Assembly: GCF_900115085.1 (NCBI RefSeq) | Contig: NZ_FOVF01000004.1 | Span: 1 to 64,000 of the forward strand | DNA length: 64,000 bases | Direction of reading: 5' to 3' | From: Dokdonella immobilis | GTDB lineage: Bacteria; Pseudomonadota; Gammaproteobacteria; Xanthomonadales; Rhodanobacteraceae | Shown here: piece after piece, positions 37,349-46,660 of the stretch | Position numbering within the stretch: position 1 is the first letter of the stretch | How the letters are laid out: each line of letters begins with the position of its first letter | Notes under the pieces: model-generated | Told to the model about the DNA's origin: nothing | Seen by the model: the letters and a program-made list of their open reading frames with translations, nothing else | Database searches by the model: none | Translations under genes and position numbers: made by a program

Positions 37349-38419
37349 TCAGTGCAGCAGGGCTCGCAGGGATTCGCAGCGTGAATGGGTGGCGAGCAGG
37401 CTCTCGGCCCAGCGCATGCCTCCCGCGATCTCGCGGCCGAACTTGCGTCGCGAAAGATTGATGTCGTGTGCCCGGTCTGCCGGCGAATAGGCATGGCCCG
37501 GGCTCTTGGCATAGGCGCGCATCACCGGTGACTGCATCAGGGCCGCGTTGTCGATCGGCGTCGAGTCGAGACCGAGGTGCGTTCTGACAGCGTCGAGATG
37601 CGCGGCGGGGTTCTCCAGCAGCTCCTCGAAATCGAGCAGCAGGATGCGCCGTCCGGCTACCGTGGCCGTTTCGATCTGCCGAAACCGCAAGAGCTCGGCT
37701 ACCCAGCTCATAGCCACGGTTTCTGCGGCATCGAGGTGATGCAGGCGAATCGAATCGTCGGCCAGCGCATGGTGCAGGTATTGCAGTCGCGCCGGCGCCC
37801 CACTGAGAATATCGAGTCCACCGCCGGGAGCCTTCATCAGGGTGGCCAGGTAGCTTTCGAGCGGCAGGTACATCAACACGATTCGAACTTGGTCGTCCAG
37901 CGTCAGCAGCGGTTCGACCAGGTTGTTGCAGCTGCTCGTGGCCTTGATGACGATTTGCTGGCCTGCGGAAAACGGACGCCCGAGCAGGGCCAGGCTGTCG
38001 GCGAACAGGCTTCGCCAACGCTCGCGCGCAAGCCGTGCCACCGGCGTATCGAGTTCGCGCTCCGCGGCCGCCAGTTCCCGCAGCACCATCGGCTCGCGCA
38101 AGCCGAGGACGCCGGGATCCTGATCGAGCAGGCGGCTGAGCAGGGTCGAACCGCAGTGACCGATATGGAATATGCACCCCGCTGTCGCCGTCGGCTGCCC
38201 GATCGCCGAGGCGAGTTCGCTGAGTCCCTGCAACGGCACCCAGAGTCCTTCGCGCCCCTGCAGGCCCAGTCGTTCGTCGAGAAACGACGCGGCACGCAGA
38301 TCGGACTGCGAAATCCGGACGAAGAGCGCACGACGCTGGAGCAGGTCCATCTGCTGCAGGAAGCTACCGGCATCGATCGCCATGGCTCTCGCGACGGCAG
38401 GCTCGAGGGCCGAGTTCAT
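37349..38419 (-). CDS. Sulfotransferase-like P-loop protein
   Basis: A 356-residue protein with a sulfotransferase-like nucleotide loop 'IFHIGHCGSTLLSRLLDQDP' at about residues 83-102, where canonical family members have a PRSGTT core. A helix of the form 'LREPMVLRELA' and a later 'LLLDFEELLENPAAHLDAV' fit the 3'-phosphate-binding and C-terminal parts of the fold. No TPR region is present, unlike its two neighbours. The acceptor substrate is unknown. It starts about 30 bases after the stop of the 2OG oxygenase gene on the same strand and is probably cotranscribed. PAPS use is inferred. Confidence 0.75.
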   Translation of the reverse strand: MNSALEPAVARAMAIDAGSFLQQMDLLQRRALFVRISQSDLRAASFLDERLGLQGREGLWVPLQGLSELASAIGQPTATAGCIFHIGHCGSTLLSRLLDQDPGVLGLREPMVLRELAAAERELDTPVARLARERWRSLFADSLALLGRPFSAGQQIVIKATSSCNNLVEPLLTLDDQVRIVLMYLPLESYLATLMKAPGGGLDILSGAPARLQYLHHALADDSIRLHHLDAAETVAMSWVAELLRFRQIETATVAGRRILLLDFEELLENPAAHLDAVRTHLGLDSTPIDNAALMQSPVMRAYAKSPGHAYSPADRAHDINLSRRKFGREIAGGMRWAESLLATHSRCESLRALLH

Positions 38420-38447
38420 TGCGGCGTTGCCCGGTAGGCCAGGAGGT

Positions 38448-39065
38448 TCATGCCTCGGGCCGCGTGACGGCGGAATCGACGACCGGATTCCTGGCGAACA
38501 GCAGGTAGGTCGACAGGATGTATTTGTCGTTCGACCGCGGCGGCATGCCCGCATGTTGGTACATCCAGTACGGCGGGAACATCAGCAGGCGACCGGCACG
38601 GGCCTGTACGTTGAGGTCGAGATCGGTAAAGCGCGTTTCCCCGCCCTCTTGCACATCGTTGAGGTACCAGAGGAACACGAGATAGCGATGGCAGCGATCG
38701 AAGATCGCGTCGAAGTGCGGTTGAAAGCCTTCCTCGCCTCCGGCCGCGTAGCGCTTGATGATCAGATCGGCGGTCAGGTTGGATCCCGGTATGGGCAATC
38801 CGACACCGATGTCCACGTTGTAGCGGGCCAGATAGTGGTCGATCTGACTCATGAAAAATGCCTTCATGCCGGCGTCGGCGTATCGGCTCACGTTCAGCTC
38901 GGTCCACTTGCTGTCATCAAGTCCGGCGCGAACGCCGCGACCGTTGACTTCCTGGGCATCGCGCATCTGCTCGAAGCCCTTGACGAGGCCCTCGCAAAAC
39001 TCCCGCGGCAATGCATCGTCATACCATCGGACGTAGTGGCGCAGAAGGTCGAGAGGCTTTTCCAT
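38448..39065 (-). CDS. 2OG-Fe(II) oxygenase
   Basis: A 205-residue prolyl-4-hydroxylase-like dioxygenase. Ligands visible are H117 and D119 ('GFQPHFDAIFDRCHRYLVF') and H171 ('YWMYQHAGMPP'), with K181 as the probable 2-oxoglutarate-binding residue. 'FLWYLNDVQEGGETRFTDLD' and 'RAGRLLMFPPYWM' are the classical core strands. It hydroxylates an unknown peptide, protein or small molecule. The ATG at 39065 is 14 bases from the upstream TPR-sulfotransferase stop, so cotranscription is likely. It is the second such dioxygenase in the cluster. Confidence 0.9.
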   Translation of the reverse strand: MEKPLDLLRHYVRWYDDALPREFCEGLVKGFEQMRDAQEVNGRGVRAGLDDSKWTELNVSRYADAGMKAFFMSQIDHYLARYNVDIGVGLPIPGSNLTADLIIKRYAAGGEEGFQPHFDAIFDRCHRYLVFLWYLNDVQEGGETRFTDLDLNVQARAGRLLMFPPYWMYQHAGMPPRSNDKYILSTYLLFARNPVVDSAVTRPEA

Positions 39066-39078
39066 GGGCGCAATCCGG

Positions 39079-40902
39079 TCAGGCCGCGTAACCCCAATGA
39101 TCCATGATCGGAGCGAGCACTGGCAATGCGGGCTCAAGGTAGCTGCGGTAGCGTTTCCAACGGCCTACGGCATCGGCATTGAGACCCTGCACGACCTGGG
39201 CGTAGCTCGGAGTTCCGATGAAGCCGCGCGCGCGCGCATGCGTGCTGAAGTCGAGCATCGACGTGGAGTCCTCGATGCCAAGGAAGTCTGCGATCCTGCG
39301 CAAGTGGGCTTCGGCATCCGCGATAAGGTCCTCGTGCCGGCTGACCAGCAGCCTGCCCGGATACAGCTGCGAATCTCGGATCCAGCGCTGTCCCAGCCGC
39401 AGATAGAGGTCGGCGAGACGTTCGATGCTTGCGCATTCCGCCGCCAGGCGTGGATCACGGAAATTCTGCATGTAACTGCTCAGAAGCGAGTCACACGGGT
39501 GTCGCACGCAAAAAATCAGCGGCGCCTCGGGAAATATTCGCCGGATCAACGGCAAGGCAAGGAAATTCAACGGGTGCTTGTCGATCAAGCGGACGCCGTC
39601 GGAACGCTGGACTGTCTTCGCCGCTTCCTGCCAGTAGATGTCCCGCAGCGTCGCGCACTGGCCTGCGCCCAACTGGGCCAGAGCGGCCGGATAGTCCAAG
39701 CCCTGCTGGCGCAAGTGCTCGAGCATGCGTTGAACCATCGGCCGTTCGTCGGCCGACATGAACGCCGGGTGCGCCGACAGCATTTGCTCGAGCAGAGTTG
39801 TGCCGGATCGCGGAAAGCCAACGACGAAAACTGGCGACTCTCTCTCTTCGGGCGCACCGGCGCAGGCCTGGACGGACTCCGGGTCGCTTTCGAATTTCGG
39901 ATCGAGCAAACTCAGCAGGCCGGTCCCTTCGAGGCGCGACTTCTCCTCGGAAGCATGCTCGACGATGACATCCGCATGCGCCTGTTTCAGCGCATCCATG
40001 GCCGCTGCCGGGTCATCCAGCCGGTCGCAAACCTTGGCCAGGCCGAAATACAGATTCTGCTTGTAGCGAGGCGGTGCTTCAAGCTGCAATGCAGACTCGT
40101 AGTGATGCCTTGCAATTGCGAGCTCGCCATTTCGCGCTGCGATCAAGGCCAGGGCATGCAGGGTCTCCATCTTGGCCTGCAGATCGACCATGCCTGTCGG
40201 ATCGCTCATTCTCGCGGTGAGCTCGGCCGCTTCCTTCACTAGATTCAGGCGCTCGCGGGCAAGTACGCGTCGGGCCAGCGCGCGCATGCGCACTTTGGAA
40301 TCCTGGAACTCGGTGGAGAGGATCGCTTCACCCGATCGGGTGTCGCCGAGCTGGAAGAGCAACCAGCCGAGCTCGAGCATCGCCTCCTCGCTGGATCCCG
40401 TGCTCCACTGGGGCCAGCCATGGACCAATTGCAACGCCGAATCGTCGTCGGCGCAAGCATGGCAGGCCACGGCGGCCCAGATGCGCATGCCGGGTTCCGC
40501 GCCGTGCATGACGCTGGCGGCGCAGAGCTGATCGCGCGCTTGCGCGAACTCACCGAGATTCAGGTGCAGCAAGCCGAGATTGGCACGCAGGCGCGGACTG
40601 TCCTGGTGAAGCGCCAGTGCCCGCTGGTAGGCCTCGCCGGCCGAATTGAAGTCACCGAGCAGTCGCTGCACGTTGCCGAGATTGTTCCAGTGCTGCCACG
40701 TGCCCGGATGGTCGCGGGTCAGGCCGAGCAGGAGATTGCGCGCGGTTCGCATGTCGCCAGCGTTCTGCTCGCCGAGCGCGAGCATCGACAAGGCGCCCTC
40801 GTCGTTCGGAAAGGACTGGACGAGAGTGCGCGACATGCTGAGGGCGTCGGCATGGCGACCGGCTTTCATGGCAGCCACGATGTTGTCGATCAGCTCTTGC
40901 AC
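39079..40902 (-). CDS. TPR-containing sulfotransferase (copy A)
   Basis: A 607-residue cytosolic protein. About 340 N-terminal residues are TPR repeats ('WQHWNNLGNVQRLLGDFNSA', 'RANLGLLHLNLGEFAQARDQ'), followed by a sulfotransferase domain with the PAPS loop 'VFVVGFPRSGTTLLEQMLSA', 'IDKHPLNFLALPLI', 'FCVRHPCDSLLSSYMQNF' and 'YEDL'-type 'SRHEDLIADAEAHLRRI'. The arrangement resembles bacterial relatives of tyrosylprotein sulfotransferase. The start is GTG at 40902, because an upstream ATG frame closes at once. A paralogue (40993) lies just upstream, probably by tandem duplication. Confidence 0.9.
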   Translation of the reverse strand: MQELIDNIVAAMKAGRHADALSMSRTLVQSFPNDEGALSMLALGEQNAGDMRTARNLLLGLTRDHPGTWQHWNNLGNVQRLLGDFNSAGEAYQRALALHQDSPRLRANLGLLHLNLGEFAQARDQLCAASVMHGAEPGMRIWAAVACHACADDDSALQLVHGWPQWSTGSSEEAMLELGWLLFQLGDTRSGEAILSTEFQDSKVRMRALARRVLARERLNLVKEAAELTARMSDPTGMVDLQAKMETLHALALIAARNGELAIARHHYESALQLEAPPRYKQNLYFGLAKVCDRLDDPAAAMDALKQAHADVIVEHASEEKSRLEGTGLLSLLDPKFESDPESVQACAGAPEERESPVFVVGFPRSGTTLLEQMLSAHPAFMSADERPMVQRMLEHLRQQGLDYPAALAQLGAGQCATLRDIYWQEAAKTVQRSDGVRLIDKHPLNFLALPLIRRIFPEAPLIFCVRHPCDSLLSSYMQNFRDPRLAAECASIERLADLYLRLGQRWIRDSQLYPGRLLVSRHEDLIADAEAHLRRIADFLGIEDSTSMLDFSTHARARGFIGTPSYAQVVQGLNADAVGRWKRYRSYLEPALPVLAPIMDHWGYAA

Positions 40903-40992
40903 ATTGAGTCCCTATTGAGTGTAGAGGGGCATGAGCAGTGGCTTGCGCGGATGTCCCAAGGCGTGATTTGAGTGGATCCGAGCCCGGTGGCC

Positions 40993-42822
40993 TCAGGCCT
41001 CGTAGTTCCACTGTTTCATGAAGGGTTCGAGCGTCGGCAATACCGGCTCGAGGTGTTGGCGATAGCGCTGCCAGCGCCCAACCGCCTTCTTATTGAGCGG
41101 TTCGACGACCTGCGAATAGCTGGGAGTGCTGATGAACCCCTTGGCGCGTGCGCGCTCCTGGAATTTCTCGAGCGCGGCGGCGTCGGTCAGACCGAGATGC
41201 TCGGAGATGCGTCTGGTCTGGGCGGCGACATCATCAAGCAGGTCTTCGTAGCGCAAGTCGAGAATCGCAGGGCTGAACACCCTGGCATGATGGTTCCAGA
41301 AATTCATCGCGTTGGAATAGCCGCGGGCCAGTCGCTGCAGCGAGGAACACAGGACCTGGTACTCCGGCGCGCGGAAGCTCTGCATGTAGTTACTTAGGAT
41401 GACGTCGCAGGGGTGGCGCAGGGCCAGCACGATCCGAGCGTTCGGAAAGATGCGGTGGATGATCGGCAAGCGCAGGATATTCAGCGGGTTCTTGTCGACC
41501 AGTCGCTCGCCGGTCTCCAGCTGCACGACGTCCTTCACGCACTCCCAATAGACGCCTCGGAGTTGTTCGAGTTCACCCGGCTCCAGCCGGTCCAAGTCGT
41601 CGGGGTACAGCTTGCCGTCGACCCCCTGCATGCGCTTGATGACGTTTTGCAGGAAAGCGCGTTCATCCATCGAGCGCACGCCCGGATGCGCATCGAGCAT
41701 CTGTTCGAGCAGGGTCGTACCCGAGCGTGGAAATCCGACGATGAAGATGGGTGAGGCGTGCGAATCCGGCGCTCCGGGATCTGCTTTCCAGCGCCCGAAA
41801 CCTTCGGCGTCGACCTTGTACTCGGTAATGCTGAGCGGGTTCGAATCCGGCTCCATGAGCCTCGGCACGAGTCGCGCTGCCTGCTTCATCTGCAGCGAAT
41901 GCGCCTTTTCGAGAGCTTGCATGGCGCCGGTCGTGTCCTTGGCCGAATCGCAGGCCTTGGCTAGGGAAAACCATTGCGGCGCCTTGGTTATGTCGTCGGA
42001 ATTGGTCTTCAGCGAAGCTCGGTAGAAGCCAATGGCATCGTCGAATTTTCCGCGACGGACGGCCAACGTCCCGCGAACGCTCAACTCCTCGTCCTTGTCC
42101 AGTTCGCTGAGTTGCGCGCCCTCCAACATCGATTCGGCTTCATCGAGCCGGTTCAGGCGTTCGAGCAAGCCTGCCAGGCGAAGGCGCACGAGTTGAGCGG
42201 CTTCAGGGCGCTCGATGGCCGAACGCAGTCGGCGTTCTGCTTCTTCGGAACGTGCCAGTTGCATCAGCAAGGTGGCCAGATCCGACTCGAGCACGGGGCC
42301 GAGATAGGGCCATTTTTCGCAATCAGCGACGAGGCGCTCGGCCCCCTGGGTGTCGGAACATTCATGGCAGGCAAGTCCGCCGTAGATGCGCGGTTCGGGC
42401 AGACTCGGATCAAGCTGGGTTGCCAGCAGCATTATGTCGCGTGTATCAACTGCATCGCCCTGCTGCCAGCGCAACGTGCCGAGATTGGCCAGCGTCGACG
42501 CATTGGACGCATCGATCGACAACGCTGCGCGGTAGGCCTGTTCGGCACCGGCCAGGTCACCAATTTCACGCAGGGCGGTGCCGAGGTTGTTGTGATGGGT
42601 CGCCTCGGTCGGTTCGAGCGCAATCAGCTGCCGATACAGCTCGGCGACTTCGGCATTTCGATCGAGCATGCTGAGGGCTATGGCCAGCAGAACCATGGAC
42701 TGGGTGTCGCCCATGTCAATGGACAGGCGCGCCCGTGAGAGACGTTCGACCTTCAGGGCATCGCCGGATTTCAGCGCGGCAACGATCTCGGGTATCGAAC
42801 TGGCGGCCGATAGTGCGCTCAT
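40993..42822 (-). CDS. TPR-containing sulfotransferase (copy B)
   Basis: A 609-residue paralogue of the next gene, with N-terminal TPR repeats ('THHNNLGTALREIGDLAGAE', 'STLANLGTLRWQQGDAVDTR') and a C-terminal sulfotransferase domain. The domain has 'IFIVGFPRSGTTLLEQMLDA', 'VDKNPLNILRLPII', 'LALRHPCDVILSNYMQSF' and 'LRYEDLLDDVAAQTRRI'. The two copies are alike through the transferase part, including the C-terminal 'GFISTPSYSQVVEPLN' segment, but more divergent in the TPR part, which suggests different partners or substrates. An ATG five codons upstream (42837) is an alternative start. A terminator separates it from the TonB-dependent receptor gene, so it needs its own promoter. Confidence 0.9.
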   Translation of the reverse strand: MSALSAASSIPEIVAALKSGDALKVERLSRARLSIDMGDTQSMVLLAIALSMLDRNAEVAELYRQLIALEPTEATHHNNLGTALREIGDLAGAEQAYRAALSIDASNASTLANLGTLRWQQGDAVDTRDIMLLATQLDPSLPEPRIYGGLACHECSDTQGAERLVADCEKWPYLGPVLESDLATLLMQLARSEEAERRLRSAIERPEAAQLVRLRLAGLLERLNRLDEAESMLEGAQLSELDKDEELSVRGTLAVRRGKFDDAIGFYRASLKTNSDDITKAPQWFSLAKACDSAKDTTGAMQALEKAHSLQMKQAARLVPRLMEPDSNPLSITEYKVDAEGFGRWKADPGAPDSHASPIFIVGFPRSGTTLLEQMLDAHPGVRSMDERAFLQNVIKRMQGVDGKLYPDDLDRLEPGELEQLRGVYWECVKDVVQLETGERLVDKNPLNILRLPIIHRIFPNARIVLALRHPCDVILSNYMQSFRAPEYQVLCSSLQRLARGYSNAMNFWNHHARVFSPAILDLRYEDLLDDVAAQTRRISEHLGLTDAAALEKFQERARAKGFISTPSYSQVVEPLNKKAVGRWQRYRQHLEPVLPTLEPFMKQWNYEA

Positions 42823-43066
42823 TTGATTTCTCTGCATCTATTGCGCGTCGCTGCCCGCGGCGTGCTGCCGGGAGGGCGTCGATGGCGCCGGATCGCGTCG
42901 CTCGAGTTGTCGATTCGAATGCGCCGCGGGTTGTAGTCAGCCGGCGACGTTAGCACGAATCGCCACCCTACCAAAGCGCCTGGTGGCGGCGGCCCGCCGT
43001 TCCAACTCGAAGGCGCAGGGATCGGCCGCGGCTTGGCCCCTACTCGGAAGTAAGCAGATTTCGGGC

Positions 43067-43099
43067 AAAAAAAAGCCGCGCGGCGAGTGGCCGCGCGGC
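43067..43099 (-). terminator. Strong intrinsic terminator of the TonB-dependent receptor gene
   Basis: Read on the minus strand: GCCGCGCGGC, loop CACTC, GCCGCGCGGC, then eight T. The 10-bp stem is perfect and the distance from the receptor stop codon is about 23 bases. Confidence 0.95.
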
Positions 43100-43122
43100 G
43101 AGATGTCACGTGAAACGGTGTA

Positions 43123-45999
43123 TCAGAACTTCACAGTTGCGCGTGCCCAGTAGTAGCGGCCAACGGTGTCGTAGGTACGGACATCGGTGTTCGCATTGGT
43201 CACGTTGTTCTGGAAGTAGATCGGCGGCTTCTTGTCGAACGCATTGTCGATACCGATCTGGAACTGCGTATTGATCGGCTCAGCAGTGTAGCCGAACTGG
43301 AAGTTGTGATACGTCTGTGCGCCGAAGTTGCGCGCAACGCCCGGGATGCCGCCGTCGATCGACAGACCCTGAGACAGATCTTCGCTGCCAACTCGGGTGT
43401 TGCCGATGTAACGGACCCGCCAACCGGCTTCAAACGGACCCATGGCCCAATCAAGACTGCCAAGGGCGCGAACGCGCGGGAAGTTTCCGAACTGGGCGGT
43501 GTACAGACCCGCGTTGGAGATACGCGGCACGTTCGCGTCACCCGGAACCGGCGTGTTGTCGAACTCGTCAATGTAGGTGCCGTTGAAACCAACCGTGAAG
43601 CGACCGATGCTGCGACCGAACATGTCGAACTCGGGGATCCGGTAGCTGACACCGAAGTCATAGCCCGACGTGTCCAGGCGACCGAGGTTTACGACCGGCT
43701 CCAGGATCTGGTTGATATCGCCATTTGCAAAGCGCGAGATGAACGGGCAGAACGGGCTGTTTGCATCCTGGTAGCAGAGGTTCAGCACATTCTGGGCATT
43801 GATCAAGGTGATCGTGTCGTTCAGGTAGATGCGGTAAGCATCGAGGCTGAGTGACAGGCCCTCGATCCAGCTCGGATCATAGACCACGCCGAAGTCGAAG
43901 CTCTTGCCGCTTTCCGGAGCGAGCGAGAAGCCCGCCGCGACGGCACCGGACTGGATACCGTTGACCTGGCCATTCGGCTGAGGCGGGATACCCGTCGCAG
44001 GAATGTCGGTAGCACCGGTCGAGGGTCCGCAGGCATTGATGCCCTGCTGCTGACCCGGCAGATAGCCATTGCAAGGATCCTGGGCGGTCGGGGCGTCGCT
44101 GTTGGCGCCGGCGAAGAGCTCGCTGATGCTCGGCGCACGGAACACTTCGGAGACCGTTCCACGCAGGAGCAGATCCTCGATTGGACGCCATTCGACGGCC
44201 AGCTTCGAGTTGGTGGTGTTGCCGGCCAGGTTGAACTTTGAATAGCGCGTGCCGATGTCGATGTTCAAGCTATGCGCGAATGGCATGTCCTTGAGCACCG
44301 GGATGAAGATTTCGGCGAAGGCTTCCTTGGTGGTCAGGTTGCCGCTCAGCTCAGACGTGCAGGCCGTGCCGAGATCGCAGGTGCCCGTGGTCGGATTCAG
44401 GATGATGGTGGAATCGGCCTTGTTGCGCTGGTAGTCCTTGCGGTGCAGGACACCCACCGCGAGGCTGACCGGCCCGGCAGGCAGATCGAACAACTCGCCA
44501 TTGACGTTCGCCGTGAACTCACGCGACGTCAACAAGACGTTCTGGAACGGAGCCGACTGTGCCGCGAGGAACTGCTGAACGGAGGCCGGATTGTCCTGCT
44601 CGAAAATGTTGAGCGGTGTGCACCCGTCAATCACGTTTCCGCCGAGGGCATCCACGCAGACCGGAACGCCATTGCGAATCTCGGATGGACCGAGTGCATC
44701 GGCAAGCTGGGTGAAGTTGAGGTAACCCGTGGTGTACTGGTCACGAGTGAAATGGCCATAGTTGGCATTCACGTCCCAACGCCAGGATGTGTCGCCGATA
44801 TTGCCTCGCAGACCACCAATAAACTGGGCCGTCTGGCTATCGAACTGGCTGACGCGCTGACCCACGCCGGTCAGGCGCTCGAGAACATTGTTCGCGGTGC
44901 CGAAACCCATATCCTCGCCGAACGGGTTGTAGATGCTGTCACCCGAGATCGTCACACCATTGCCGCGCGCGTCAAACGGATACGGCGCGATCAACGAGGA
45001 GGATGAGGTGCGGTTGACGAAGGTCTTGAGGTACGCCTCGACGCTATCGGTCAACTTGTAGTTGGCCAACGCGAACACGTTGGTGCGCTCCTGCGGAACC
45101 AGGATCACGTTGAGCGGCTGGTAGTTGTAGGAGTCGCTGCCGTCAGTTCTGAAGCAACGGTAGTTGTCGAGCGAAGTTCCGCTGGTACCTTCGATACGCG
45201 TAACGGATCCGCAGCCAAACTCCGCAGCAAGACCAGCGGGCAAGGTGATGCGGCCGGTCGGGGTGCGGCTGGAGCCGCCCGCGAACGAGGAACCGTAATA
45301 CAGATAGAGCGCCTGGGACGAGAAGTCGCGCTTGCCGGCGTCGATTGCGTCGGCCTTGTTGTAGCCGATACCGGCAACGACGCTGCCACGATCGGTCGAC
45401 TGACCGAAGGTGAACTGGGCGCCCTTGCGCTCGCCATCGTCCCTATCGGAGATGCCGTAATCGAACGAGAACTCTGCGCCCTGGTAGTCCTTGCGCATGA
45501 TGAAGTTGACGACGCCCGCGATTGCATCCGAACCGTAAATGGAGGACGCGCCGTCAAGCAGGACTTCAATACGCTCGACCACGTTGGCCGGAATCGCGTT
45601 GATGTCGTTGTTGATGATGCGCTGACCGTCGATCAGGATCAGGGTGCGGTTTGATCCAAGGCCACGCAGCGAAACCGAAGCCGCGCCGGTGCCGCCACCG
45701 TTGTTGACCTGCGGGTTTGTCGCGTTACCAGCGATCGACGGCAGTTCCTGGACCAGGTCGCCGACCGTGAGCTTGCCGCTCTTCTGGATGGCGGCGCGGT
45801 CAATCGTGATGACCGGGTTGGACGTTTCGATGTCGACGCGGCGGATCGCAGATCCGGTCACGACGATCGTGTCGAGCCGCTCGCCGGTGTCTTCGTTCTG
45901 GGCAAAGGCTGCGGTGGCGCTCAGTCCGACTACTGCCGTCGTACCCGCATACAAAGCGAGTCGAACGGCTTTCAGAAGCTCATTGTTCGTTAATCTCAT
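43123..45999 (-). CDS. TonB-dependent receptor
   Basis: Outer-membrane active transporter, 958 residues. A signal peptide ('LYAGTTAVVGLSATAAFAQ') is followed by a TonB box-like 'ERLDTIVVTGSAIRR', a plug domain (about 55-190, 'SVSLRGLGSNRTLILIDGQR', 'VERIEVLLDGASSIYGSDAI') and a 22-strand barrel ending in 'YYWARATVKF' with a C-terminal Phe. It resembles the large group of proteobacterial receptors whose substrates are peptides, glycans or unknown, not classical siderophore receptors. The start at MRLTNNELL follows the export signal, with GGAGAG just upstream. It has its own terminator. Neighbouring sulfotransferases and hydroxylases suggest a modified ligand. Confidence 0.93.
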   Translation of the reverse strand: MRLTNNELLKAVRLALYAGTTAVVGLSATAAFAQNEDTGERLDTIVVTGSAIRRVDIETSNPVITIDRAAIQKSGKLTVGDLVQELPSIAGNATNPQVNNGGGTGAASVSLRGLGSNRTLILIDGQRIINNDINAIPANVVERIEVLLDGASSIYGSDAIAGVVNFIMRKDYQGAEFSFDYGISDRDDGERKGAQFTFGQSTDRGSVVAGIGYNKADAIDAGKRDFSSQALYLYYGSSFAGGSSRTPTGRITLPAGLAAEFGCGSVTRIEGTSGTSLDNYRCFRTDGSDSYNYQPLNVILVPQERTNVFALANYKLTDSVEAYLKTFVNRTSSSSLIAPYPFDARGNGVTISGDSIYNPFGEDMGFGTANNVLERLTGVGQRVSQFDSQTAQFIGGLRGNIGDTSWRWDVNANYGHFTRDQYTTGYLNFTQLADALGPSEIRNGVPVCVDALGGNVIDGCTPLNIFEQDNPASVQQFLAAQSAPFQNVLLTSREFTANVNGELFDLPAGPVSLAVGVLHRKDYQRNKADSTIILNPTTGTCDLGTACTSELSGNLTTKEAFAEIFIPVLKDMPFAHSLNIDIGTRYSKFNLAGNTTNSKLAVEWRPIEDLLLRGTVSEVFRAPSISELFAGANSDAPTAQDPCNGYLPGQQQGINACGPSTGATDIPATGIPPQPNGQVNGIQSGAVAAGFSLAPESGKSFDFGVVYDPSWIEGLSLSLDAYRIYLNDTITLINAQNVLNLCYQDANSPFCPFISRFANGDINQILEPVVNLGRLDTSGYDFGVSYRIPEFDMFGRSIGRFTVGFNGTYIDEFDNTPVPGDANVPRISNAGLYTAQFGNFPRVRALGSLDWAMGPFEAGWRVRYIGNTRVGSEDLSQGLSIDGGIPGVARNFGAQTYHNFQFGYTAEPINTQFQIGIDNAFDKKPPIYFQNNVTNANTDVRTYDTVGRYYWARATVKF

Positions 46000-46660
46000 T
46001 ACGCTCTCCAACGTTTTTAGAGTGGTGTCACTGGTGACGCGGATTCGGGACAAGACGCAGATCGGGAATGTTTGGAGTCCTTTCCCTGCTACACAAATAG
46101 CCGAAATCAGCCCAGGGGGCCGACGGCAGTGACGGGATACTAACAACATTCTCACGCTATGGGAATCCCCGATCGCGCTCTTAACAACAGCCAAAACTGG
46201 ATCAGAAAATCCATTCTATTCAATGGCTTACAGGGATGGCCGGAAAGAGGCGTCCGAGCCCGGCCGAAGCAGGTACGAAAGCCACGGTCGATGTGGTCAT
46301 CACCAACGAAATCGACGTGGGGAATGGCGCGCGCGGGCGGGGGGCTGAGCAGGAGTGGCGTCTTTGCCAGGACAGTCGAACGCCCCAAGCACAGCATGTC
46401 AAGGTGACGGCACCTTCCGATTAAGCCCATCCGGATCGGAACGGGGCCCCTTTTCGACACCCCCGCTCCGAGGATATCTGCGCGTTCCAGTATGCCCGGC
46501 CGCAGGCAGCGGCGTGTGCCTCGGCTCCTAACGGACAAATGGGTGCAGGAGGGCGGAAATGCAGGACTCCAGCCTCGACAGCCTGTTTGCCTGCTCCGGC
46601 GCGCGGCGATACGCAAGGACCCTGGCGCCATGAGGGCCGCGCTGCGTGACCGGACCTGGG
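46000..46660. other. Gene-free stretch upstream of the receptor
   Basis: About 660 bases with no convincing gene. The minus-strand frame at 46152-46631 is open but Arg/Cys-rich, with no start signal or recognised domain. The interval must contain the receptor promoter; I could not identify a Fur-box-like sequence in it. Confidence 0.5.

Noticed and set aside
42838-43109. Possible precursor peptide gene between the TPR-sulfotransferase and the TonB-dependent receptor
   Set aside because: The only frame here is Arg/Pro-rich and runs through the receptor terminator; there is no start signal.
46152-46631. Open minus-strand frame of 159 codons upstream of the TonB-dependent receptor
   Set aside because: Arg/Cys/Ser-rich product, no ribosome binding site, no recognisable domain; typical of random frames in GC-rich DNA.
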